From Peptococcaceae bacterium (GTDB taxonomy: Bacteria > Bacillota > Dehalobacteriia > UBA7702): 5,918 bases of DNA. The notes beneath the pieces were generated by a model, which saw only the letters and a program-made list of their open reading frames with translations, made no database searches and was not told the DNA's origin. The position numbers and the translations under genes are program-made. Position 1 is the first letter of the stretch, and the number at the start of each line of letters is the position of its first letter. The DNA is taken from the NCBI GenBank assembly GCA_019415505.1, contig DXZC01000123.1, positions 1 to 5,918 of the forward strand, given 5' to 3'. Below, piece by piece: positions 1 through 4,975 of this stretch.

Positions 1-27
1 GCAGCGTCAGATGTGTATAAGAGACAG
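1..27 (+). other. Nextera/Tn5 library adapter remnant (not biological)
   Basis: Bases 9-27 are the 19-base Tn5 mosaic end (AGATGTGTATAAGAGACAG), preceded at 1-8 by GCAGCGTC, the tail of the Illumina Nextera read-1 adapter. This is untrimmed library sequence. A GTG inside it opens a spurious start for the first reading frame, so translation of the first gene should be read only from base 28. Confidence 0.97.
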
Positions 28-204
28 GCCCAAGGGCCGGGGGGTATCATTGAAGCCATAGAGGCCCCTGGTGTTTGGGGGGTGCAGTGGCACCCGGAAT
101 GGTTATACCACCGTGAACCGGAGCAAGGACTTTTTACAGCATTTATTGATTTATGCAGGGAGTATTATGATAATACACAGAAATCCCCAGTTAGAAAAAC
201 TTAA
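28..204 (+). CDS. C-terminal fragment of a class I glutamine-amidotransferase-like (peptidase C26 / gamma-glutamyl hydrolase type) protein
   Basis: Only the last 58 codons are present; the 5' end is cut by the adapter junction. The visible protein has the C-terminal signature of the peptidase C26 family (PuuD-like gamma-glutamyl-GABA hydrolases): a GIIEAIE strand followed by GVQWHPEW, in which the His and Glu are the second and third members of the Cys-His-Glu triad. The nucleophile elbow with the catalytic Cys would lie upstream and cannot be checked. Family members hydrolyse gamma-glutamyl amides in the cytoplasm, for example in polyamine/GABA breakdown, but the substrate cannot be told from this end. 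The last 38 bases overlap the start of the uracil-DNA glycosylase gene in another frame, implying a shared transcript. Family assignment is strong from the HPE motif; the exact function is open. Confidence 0.82.
   Translation, partial: AQGPGGIIEAIEAPGVWGVQWHPEWLYHREPEQGLFTAFIDLCREYYDNTQKSPVRKT
157..162 (+). promoter_or_regulatory. Ribosome binding site of the uracil-DNA glycosylase gene
   Basis: AGGGAG lies four bases before ATG 167. It decides the start: the same frame is open further upstream to an ATG at 71, but that extension lies wholly inside the amidotransferase-like gene, adds residues unlike any glycosylase, and would push the first Fe-S cysteine to residue 51. Confidence 0.6.
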
Positions 205-754
205 TGCCGCCCTTGAGGATTGTTACCGCTGTCCTCTGGGCAAGACCCGGAATAATCTCGTTTTTGGCCGGGGTAGCGAAGCAGCGCCGATAGTTTTAAT
301 CGGCGAAGGCCCCGGCGAGCAGGAGGATTTAAAGGGCGAGCCTTTTGTGGGTAAAGCTGGTCAGCTTTTGGACAAAATCCTGGCGGCTGTAAACTTAACT
401 GAGGAAGATTATTATATTTGCAATATTGTTAAATGTCGCCCGCCCCAAAATAGGGTGCCTTCACCCCAGGAGGTTGAGTGCTGCAAGGACTTTCTCCGCC
501 AACAGGTGGGGCTCATACGCCCTAAAATAATGGTTCTTTTAGGGGCCTCGGCAGCCAAAGCTATCATAGATCCTAATTTGGCCATAACCAAATCCCGGGG
601 CCAATGGGTAGAGCGAAACGGCTTTTTAATGATGCCAACCTTTCACCCGGCGGCTCTCCTGCGGGATCCCCAGAAAAAGATACCGGTTTGGCAGGATTTT
701 CAGGAAATACGGCGAGTATACGATGAGTTAATGAAGGAGGCGGCAAAAGAGTGA
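167..754 (+). CDS. Uracil-DNA glycosylase, family 4 (Fe-S type)
   Basis: This 195-residue protein removes uracil from DNA, starting base-excision repair of deaminated cytosine. Family-4 hallmarks are visible. Motif A, GEGPGEQED (about 46-54), carries the family's catalytic acidic region. KGEPFVGKAGQLL (56-68) follows, and motif B HPAALLRDP (160-168) carries the catalytic-site histidine. Four cysteines fit the [4Fe-4S] pattern: C19 and C22 (CYRC), C90 in VKCRPP, and C105 or C106 in the ECC pair. Length matches the usual 190-220 residues. The start at ATG 167 is chosen for its AGGGAG site and because C19/C22 then sit where the family expects them. It overlaps the upstream gene by 38 bases, and its stop overlaps the tsaE start (GTGA, 4 bases), so it is probably coupled to the t6A genes. 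Older annotations may call this family a phage SPO1 DNA-polymerase-related protein. Confidence 0.95.
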   Translation: MIIHRNPQLEKLNAALEDCYRCPLGKTRNNLVFGRGSEAAPIVLIGEGPGEQEDLKGEPFVGKAGQLLDKILAAVNLTEEDYYICNIVKCRPPQNRVPSPQEVECCKDFLRQQVGLIRPKIMVLLGASAAKAIIDPNLAITKSRGQWVERNGFLMMPTFHPAALLRDPQKKIPVWQDFQEIRRVYDELMKEAAKE

Positions 755-1233
755 CATTTACCAAAACAGCCCAAGGGCCTGGCGATACATATTTTATCGG
801 CGAAAGCTTAGCGGCTTTTTGTGTCCCCAATACTAATATCCTGTTAGACGGGGATTTAGCGGCGGGCAAAACTGTGTTTGCCAAGGGCCTAGGCGCCGGG
901 TTGGGAGTAGAGGGCAATATTAAAAGCCCCACTTATACTTTAATGTGTTCTTATACCGGGGAGACAATGCCCTTTTTTCATTTTGACGCCTATAATCTCG
1001 CTAGCATGGACGACTTTTACGCTCTGGGCTTTGACGAATTTCTCTATGCTGGGGGCGTAGCGGTAATTGAGTGGGCTGCGGTTTTGGGAGACGGCTTTCC
1101 CGATGATTATATTCATGTGCAAATTACCAAGGGCCCCGGTGAAGATGAGCGCACCCTCACTTTTTCGGCCCACGGGCAGGCGGCCCTAAGTATTTTAAAG
1201 GAGTGGCGGAACCATGAAAATTCTGGCCTTTGA
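751..1233 (+). CDS. tsaE: tRNA threonylcarbamoyladenosine biosynthesis ATPase TsaE
   Basis: TsaE is the small P-loop ATPase that drives turnover of the TsaB-TsaD complex during t6A37 synthesis on ANN-decoding tRNAs. The 160-residue protein shows the Walker A motif GDLAAGKT (34-41; the usual form is GDLGAGKT), SPTYTL (59-64), the H-x-D-x-Y element HFDAYNL (77-83), and the AVIEWA segment (104-109) typical of the family. The start is GTG 751, with AGGAGG at 735-740 ten bases upstream; it overlaps the glycosylase stop as GTGA. The last 20 bases overlap the tsaB-rimI start. The only oddity is Ala in place of a Gly inside the P-loop, which still fits GxxxxGKT. TsaC, the other essential enzyme of the pathway, is not in the window. 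Confidence 0.96.
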   Translation: MTFTKTAQGPGDTYFIGESLAAFCVPNTNILLDGDLAAGKTVFAKGLGAGLGVEGNIKSPTYTLMCSYTGETMPFFHFDAYNLASMDDFYALGFDEFLYAGGVAVIEWAAVLGDGFPDDYIHVQITKGPGEDERTLTFSAHGQAALSILKEWRNHENSGL

Positions 1234-2359
1234 TTGTAGCAGTAAGACAATGTGCGCTGCCGTATCGGAGGGGCCTGAGGTTTTAGCTTCGGCTTATGCT
1301 GAGGAAAACCGTAATCATGCCCCTTTTATGTTGCCTATGATAGAGCAGGTAATGTCTGAGGCTGGCGTTAAATATAGCGACCTGGAGGCTATTGGCGTTA
1401 CGATAGGTCCCGGTTCCTTTACTGGCTTACGCATAGGTTTAGCCACGGCCAAGGGCTTTAGCGATACTCTAAATATACCCATGGCGCCAATCCTCAGTTT
1501 GGATGCGCTGGCTATGGGTTTTCAGGAATACAAAAATATTATAGTTACCATGCTAGACGCCAGAAAAAACCAGGTATATGCTGCTGTGTACGATAACACT
1601 AAAGGCAAGATGCTAAAGATTATGGCGGAAACGCCCCTATCGCCAATAGATGAGTTGGCGTCCTTTTTGGCAAAATTCCCCCAGGTGCTTTTTGTGGGCG
1701 ATGGGGTGCCCGGTTGGCGACAGAGCTTAATAGCTACTTATGGTCAGCGCTGCCTGTTTGCCGATGACAAGCCCCAGGGGATAACCGGCCCTAGTTTGAC
1801 TGCTCTCGCCGCCGCCGCCAAAAGCTGGGATTATGTGCGGGATATTGCGCCCTATTATATTCGCGGGGTAGACGCCAAGGCCAAATTTTTGCGCTGTAAT
1901 TTTCAACGCCTGGAGCTTGGTGATTTAGATGATTTGCTGCAGGTAGAAAAGGGCTCCTTTTCCCACCCCTGGACTAAACAGATGTTTATGGACGAGCTGA
2001 AAAATACCTTTGCCGAGTATTGGATAATTAGAGTAGACGGCAAGCTGGTAGCTTACGGTGGTTTTTGGCATATTGCGGACGAAAGCCATGTAACCAATAT
2101 TGCTGTGGATCCGGATTACCGGCATCTGGGCCTGGGTACCCTGATGGTAGAGCATATTATAAACCGCAGTCGGGAAAAGGGCGTGAAGGGCGTAACCCTG
2201 GAGGTGCGTCCCTCCAATACCAGGGCTATAACCCTCTATGAAAATGCCGGCTTTCAGCAGCGGGGCCGCCGCCCTCATTATTATGAGGATAATGGCGAGG
2301 ACGCAATAATTATGTGGCGTATGCTTGCTGACGATACGCCGGAAAAACCGTGGAGATAG
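1214..2359 (+). CDS. tsaB-rimI: Fusion of TsaB (t6A complex subunit) and RimI (ribosomal protein bS18 alanine N-acetyltransferase)
   Basis: The 381-residue protein joins two enzymes that are separate in E. coli and B. subtilis. Residues 1 to about 225 are TsaB, the ASKHA-fold partner that dimerises with TsaD: N-terminal ILAFDCSS, the signature GPGSFTGLRIG (65-75), MLDARKNQVY (113-122), and a closing PYYIRG (213-218). Residues about 226-371 are a GNAT acetyltransferase of the RimI type: SFSHPW (248-253), the acetyl-CoA loop YRHLGLGT (302-309), E330 in LEVRPSN, YENAGF (342-347), and HYYEDNGEDAIIM (355-367) with the family's conserved catalytic tyrosine region. There is almost no linker. ATG 1214 has AAGGAG (1198-1203) ten bases upstream and overlaps tsaE by 20 bases. 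The frame is open throughout with intact motifs on both sides of the junction, so a sequencing frameshift is unlikely. RimI may double as the acetylase of other N-termini; that is inference. Confidence 0.95.
   Translation: MKILAFDCSSKTMCAAVSEGPEVLASAYAEENRNHAPFMLPMIEQVMSEAGVKYSDLEAIGVTIGPGSFTGLRIGLATAKGFSDTLNIPMAPILSLDALAMGFQEYKNIIVTMLDARKNQVYAAVYDNTKGKMLKIMAETPLSPIDELASFLAKFPQVLFVGDGVPGWRQSLIATYGQRCLFADDKPQGITGPSLTALAAAAKSWDYVRDIAPYYIRGVDAKAKFLRCNFQRLELGDLDDLLQVEKGSFSHPWTKQMFMDELKNTFAEYWIIRVDGKLVAYGGFWHIADESHVTNIAVDPDYRHLGLGTLMVEHIINRSREKGVKGVTLEVRPSNTRAITLYENAGFQQRGRRPHYYEDNGEDAIIMWRMLADDTPEKPWR
2352..2355 (+). promoter_or_regulatory. Ribosome binding site that sets the tsaD start
   Basis: GGAG lies six bases before ATG 2362 and inside the last codons of tsaB-rimI. 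The alternative in-frame GTG at 2350 has only a poor CCGGAAAA upstream, and would add four residues (MEID) before the conserved N-terminal strand. ATG 2362 gives the family-like beginning MGVNILAIETSCDE. Confidence 0.6.
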
Positions 2360-2361
2360 AT

Positions 2362-3369
2362 ATGGGCGTAAATATTTTAGCCATAGAAACCAGTTGCGAT
2401 GAGACCTCCGCTGCTGTAGTTTCTGAGGGTCGAATTATAAAATCCAATATTATTTATACGCAAATAGCCACCCATAAGGCTTATGGCGGCGTAGTGCCGG
2501 AAATAGCCTCCAGGGAGCACTTGCGGAAAATATCCCAGGTGGTGGAGGCGGCTGTGAGTGAAAGCGGCTTGAAAAAATCGGAACTCAGCGCCATAGCCGT
2601 TACCCAGGGTCCTGGTTTGGTTGGCTCCCTTTTAGTGGGCTTATCTTATGCCAAGGCAATGGCCGCCGCTTTAAATATCCCGCTGATTGGCGTACATCAT
2701 TTGGCTGGTCATTTGTACGGCGGTATCATGTCTGTTGAGGGCTTGGAACCGCCCCTGGTAGGGCTGATAGCCTCCGGCGGCCATAGCACCTTAGTAGCGC
2801 TGCGGCAGCACCTGGATTTTCAGGTGCTGGGAGAGACTAGGGATGATGCTCCGGGGGAGGTTTTGGACAAGGTAGCCCGCTCCCTGGGTTTACCTTATCC
2901 TGGCGGCGCTGCCCTGGAAAAGATGGCTGCAAACGGTGATAAGACGGCCATAGAGTTTCCCCGGGCATGGCTGGAGCAGGGGAGCCTGGATTTTAGCTTC
3001 AGCGGCTTAAAATCCAGTGTTTTGAATTACCTTAACCGTGCCGCCATGAAGGGAGAAGCTGTTTCTTACCCTGATTTAGCCGCCTCCTTTCAGGAGGCCC
3101 TCTTTGAGGTTCTGGCGGTAAAGGCTGTAACCGGTTGTGAGCGGGAGGGCGTAAAGTCTTTGGTGCTTGCCGGCGGGGTGGCGGCTAACGGACGGCTGTG
3201 TGAAATAATGGCGGCAAAGGCTGAGGCCAAGGGGATAGCTTTTTATCATCCTCCTAAGATTTTATGCACGGATAACGGCGCGATGATCGGCGCTGCCGCC
3301 TATCATAAATTCCTCAAGGGGGATTTTAGTGAACTTGACCTAAATTCCTCAGCAAATTTATGCTTATAA
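2362..3369 (+). CDS. tsaD: tRNA N6-adenosine threonylcarbamoyltransferase TsaD (Gcp/Kae1 family)
   Basis: TsaD is the catalytic subunit that transfers the threonylcarbamoyl group from TC-AMP to N6 of A37 in ANN-decoding tRNAs, acting in the cytoplasm with TsaB and TsaE. From ATG 2362 it has 335 residues, close to the roughly 337 of E. coli. Visible motifs are ILAIETSCDET (5-15), GGVVPEIASREHL (42-54), TQGPGLVGSLLVG (81-93), the metal-binding HHLAGH (112-117), SGGHS (138-142), DKVAR (169-173), FSFSGLKS in the middle, and the C-terminal CTDNGAMIG (302-310), whose Asp is the third metal ligand. All expected active-site elements are present. It starts two bases after the tsaB-rimI stop and is the last gene of the coupled string. 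No convincing intrinsic terminator follows, so some transcription may continue into the AT-rich region downstream. Confidence 0.97.
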   Translation: MGVNILAIETSCDETSAAVVSEGRIIKSNIIYTQIATHKAYGGVVPEIASREHLRKISQVVEAAVSESGLKKSELSAIAVTQGPGLVGSLLVGLSYAKAMAAALNIPLIGVHHLAGHLYGGIMSVEGLEPPLVGLIASGGHSTLVALRQHLDFQVLGETRDDAPGEVLDKVARSLGLPYPGGAALEKMAANGDKTAIEFPRAWLEQGSLDFSFSGLKSSVLNYLNRAAMKGEAVSYPDLAASFQEALFEVLAVKAVTGCEREGVKSLVLAGGVAANGRLCEIMAAKAEAKGIAFYHPPKILCTDNGAMIGAAAYHKFLKGDFSELDLNSSANLCL

Positions 3370-3435
3370 ACTGCATAATAAACAAAAATCTGTTAATAAA
3401 GTGTATATTATTCATGTATAAACATTATTGAAAAT

Positions 3436-3518
3436 TGTGGACAATGTGGATAAAATTCTGGATAACTCTCGGTTTTACTGGTTATCCCGTGGGAAATTGA
3501 GAATTGAATTGTGGATAA
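3436..3518 (-). promoter_or_regulatory. Cluster of four DnaA boxes
   Basis: Four sites match the 9-base DnaA box TTATCCACA, all read on the minus strand. 3445-3453 and 3510-3518 are exact; 3436-3444 (TTGTCCACA) and 3457-3465 (TTATCCAGA) each differ at one base. The first two abut directly. Boxes 1, 3 and 4 begin 21 and 53 bases apart, close to whole helical turns, so they could face the same side of the DNA. The opposite-strand TTATCC at 3482-3487 is a partial extra site. Known roles of such clusters are origin function, DnaA titration or DnaA control of a nearby promoter; here no dnaA or dnaN gene is visible, so the role is inference. Confidence 0.75.
3460..3487. repeat. Inverted repeat GGATAAC/GTTATCC inside the DnaA-box cluster
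   Basis: GGATAAC at 3460-3466 and GTTATCC at 3481-3487 are perfect 7-base inverted arms around a 14-base spacer. The left arm overlaps the third DnaA box. It may simply reflect oppositely facing partial DnaA sites; as an RNA hairpin it is weak and has no T-run, so it is not called a terminator. Confidence 0.45.
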
Positions 3519-3601
3519 CTTACGCAATTATTTTTAATATTGCCTGCTAGAAGTTGTGGGGCTATTTATTCATCGTTTTGCTGGTAATTTAATAACAGCA
3601 G

Positions 3602-3630
3602 TTAAAAGACTTGGTTATATTGAATATATA
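3602..3630 (+). promoter_or_regulatory. Possible sigma-A promoter for the radical SAM / folate genes
   Basis: TTAAAA (3602-3607) and TATATA (3625-3630) are separated by 17 bases, resembling TTGACA/TATAAT with imperfect hexamers. Position, about 38 bases before the chosen start, is suitable. AT-rich sequence makes such matches common, so this is tentative. Confidence 0.3.
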
Positions 3631-3645
3631 TGCAAGTTTGCATAT
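3628..3645. promoter_or_regulatory. 18-base dyad, candidate operator before the radical SAM gene
   Basis: ATATGCAA (3628-3635) and TTGCATAT (3638-3645) are perfect 8-base inverted arms with a 2-base GT spacer. The dyad overlaps the end of the putative -10 element and covers the expected transcription start, a classical position for repressor binding. The inner TGCA on each side gives it more information than a pure A/T palindrome. No regulator is assigned. Confidence 0.45.
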
Positions 3646-3656
3646 TAGAGAAATTT

Positions 3657-3662
3657 AGGTGA
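3657..3662 (+). promoter_or_regulatory. Ribosome binding site supporting a TTG start
   Basis: AGGTGA, a good match to the end of the anti-Shine-Dalgarno complement, lies five bases before TTG 3668. The in-frame GTG at 3659 falls inside this site and so cannot use it; the in-frame ATG at 3704 has only a weak GAGA upstream. TTG 3668 is therefore preferred. Confidence 0.5.
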
Positions 3663-3667
3663 AATAT

Positions 3668-4960
3668 TTGGATAAACTGGGGAGCTTTTATTTCTTGCGA
3701 GAAATGTCGGAACATAATATTTTGGCTTTAACATCACGCTGTAACTGCCGTTGCCTATTTTGCAGCCACGGTAATAATCCGCCTGGGGCGGCTGTGCATT
3801 ACTGCGGCCATCGGGACTACAATGAGGTGATTGCCTCGTTAGATTTTTTGGACGCCAAGAAAGAGGTGGTAGTTGGTGAAAGCGCCTCCACCTTAGTGGA
3901 GGGAGAACCGTTACTATATCCCCGTCTGTGGGAGGTATTACGGGCTTTACGGCGCAAGTACCCCCGAACCCCCGTTTCCCTAACCACTAACGGTTCCCTT
4001 CTGACTACTGAGGCCATTAAAGAGTTATCCGCCTTGGCGCCAATATCCCTCAATTTGTCCTTGAATACCTTGGGCTACCGTCAAGAGGTTATGGGGGATC
4101 CCACCCCAACAGCGGTGGCAGCTCCTCCCTTACTGCAAAAGGCTGGTATACGTTACAATGGCAGCGTTGTGGCATTGCCGGAAGTTACAGGCTGGCCAGA
4201 TGTTGCCGCCACTATGGCTTATTTGCAGGAGCATGGCTGTGAAACTATCCGGTTGATTTTGCCGGGTTACGGCGGTATGGCTCCCCAGGAGCATAGCTAT
4301 GACTGGACAGAGCGGCGGGATAAGGCCCTAACTCTAATTGCCGCGCAGCCAGGGGTTGTTTTATTGGAACCGCCCTTTTATCAGAATAACCAGGCTGTAA
4401 TTTACGGCGTAACGCCAAATTCCGCCGGAGCTAGAGCTGGTTTTCAAGGTGGCGATATTGTTCTTGCCGTTAACGGTAAAATACCCCGTAACCGCCATGA
4501 AGCTTGGCTTATTATTGCCAGGGAGCGGCAAGTAACTATAGAAATAAAGCGTCAAAAAATGAGTAAAAGCCTTGTGTTCTGTAAGGAGGAAGGCGCTTGC
4601 GGCGGCTTAGTTTTTGAAAATGATTTGGATCTCCGCCGTTTAGAGGAAATTAACGCCATTCACCGGGCTAGAAAGGGCAAGGCCGCCCTATGCTGCTCCA
4701 CTTTAGGTCGGCCCTATTTAGAGGCCAATTTAGGTATTTTCCCCGCTTTAGAGAATTTAACCGTAATTACTGTGCCCAATAAGTATTTTGGCGGCAATAT
4801 CGGTGCCGCCGGACTCCTGACCCTGGGAGATTTTCAGTCTGCCCTGGCGGGTAAGGATTTTGACTATGTGTTTCTGCCCCGGGAGTGTTTAGATTACCGG
4901 GGCAATGATTTAGAAAACAGAACAATAACAGAACTAGGCTGGAAAAGCTATTTTGTGTAA
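3668..4960 (+). CDS. Radical SAM protein with internal PDZ domain and DUF512-like C-terminus, function unknown
   Basis: From TTG 3668 the protein has 430 residues; no signal peptide or membrane segment is evident, so it is probably cytoplasmic. Residues 25-32 hold a CX3CX2C triad (C25, C29, C32, with an extra C27) that would bind the radical SAM [4Fe-4S] cluster. EGEPLL (about 78-83) and LTTNGS (105-110) match the SAM-binding strands of the fold. Residues about 244-295 form a PDZ domain, with GVTPNSAGARAGF followed by GGDIVLAVNG. The last part (about 296-430) resembles DUF512: NKYFGG (371-376), AGLLT (381-385), and FLPREC (402-407) before the closing TITEL. Known DUF512 radical SAM proteins, as I recall, have PDZ first, then radical SAM, then DUF512; here PDZ lies between the other two. 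Extra cysteines at 305, 311, 342 and 343 could bind a second cluster. The reaction and substrate are unknown. It is followed after 15 bases by the folate gene. Confidence 0.85.
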   Translation: MDKLGSFYFLREMSEHNILALTSRCNCRCLFCSHGNNPPGAAVHYCGHRDYNEVIASLDFLDAKKEVVVGESASTLVEGEPLLYPRLWEVLRALRRKYPRTPVSLTTNGSLLTTEAIKELSALAPISLNLSLNTLGYRQEVMGDPTPTAVAAPPLLQKAGIRYNGSVVALPEVTGWPDVAATMAYLQEHGCETIRLILPGYGGMAPQEHSYDWTERRDKALTLIAAQPGVVLLEPPFYQNNQAVIYGVTPNSAGARAGFQGGDIVLAVNGKIPRNRHEAWLIIARERQVTIEIKRQKMSKSLVFCKEEGACGGLVFENDLDLRRLEEINAIHRARKGKAALCCSTLGRPYLEANLGIFPALENLTVITVPNKYFGGNIGAAGLLTLGDFQSALAGKDFDYVFLPRECLDYRGNDLENRTITELGWKSYFV

Positions 4961-4975
4961 GGAAGGTGATATGCG

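Larger units (their letters stand above)
3370..3658. other. AT-rich intergenic region with DnaA boxes and a promoter-proximal dyad
   Basis: This 289-base stretch is clearly richer in A and T than the flanking genes, and I see no convincing protein-coding frame, tRNA or other RNA gene in it. Its contents are listed separately: four DnaA boxes (3436-3518), an inverted GGATAAC/GTTATCC pair (3460-3487), and a weak promoter with an 18-base dyad before the radical SAM gene. The first 65 bases after tsaD hold only AT-rich sequence with no clean hairpin and T-run. Confidence 0.8.

Noticed and set aside
9..27. Tn5 mosaic end as evidence of a natural transposon
   Set aside because: It is joined to GCAGCGTC, which is Illumina adapter, and an inverted partial copy ends the window; no transposase or inverted-repeat element lies between.
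13..27. GTG start in the left edge giving a complete 63-residue protein
   Set aside because: The start and first five codons are adapter; the remainder is the C-terminal end of a longer amidotransferase-like protein.
71..166. Longer uracil-DNA glycosylase starting at ATG 71
   Set aside because: The extra 32 residues lie inside the upstream gene, match nothing in the family, and the start has no suitable ribosome binding site; ATG 167 has one.
573..932. Minus-strand open frame of 119 codons across the glycosylase and tsaE
   Set aside because: It lies antisense to two genes with intact family motifs, has no recognisable domain, and is best explained as a shadow frame. The same holds for minus-strand frames at 940-1173, 1925-2278, 3817-4053, 4361-4555, 4767-5000 and 5277-5537.
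28..1140. Recurring CCAAGGGCC-type sequence at about 28, 769, 883 and 1126 as a dispersed repeat
   Set aside because: The copies fall in coding sequence for unrelated Gln/Lys-Gly-Pro/Leu residues, diverge right outside the short core, and fit codon preference.
1880..1900. TsaB-RimI junction as a frameshift artefact
   Set aside because: The frame is continuous, with intact motifs in both halves, and such fusions are known; an artefact would need the loss of a stop and a start without disturbing either domain.
3370..3435. Terminator after tsaD
   Set aside because: The stretch is AT-rich with loose TGTATA repeats but has no GC-rich stem followed by a T-run.
3436..3518. Calling the DnaA-box cluster the chromosomal origin
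   Set aside because: No dnaA, dnaN, rpmH or gidA-type neighbours and no clear unwinding element can be confirmed; only the boxes themselves are supported.
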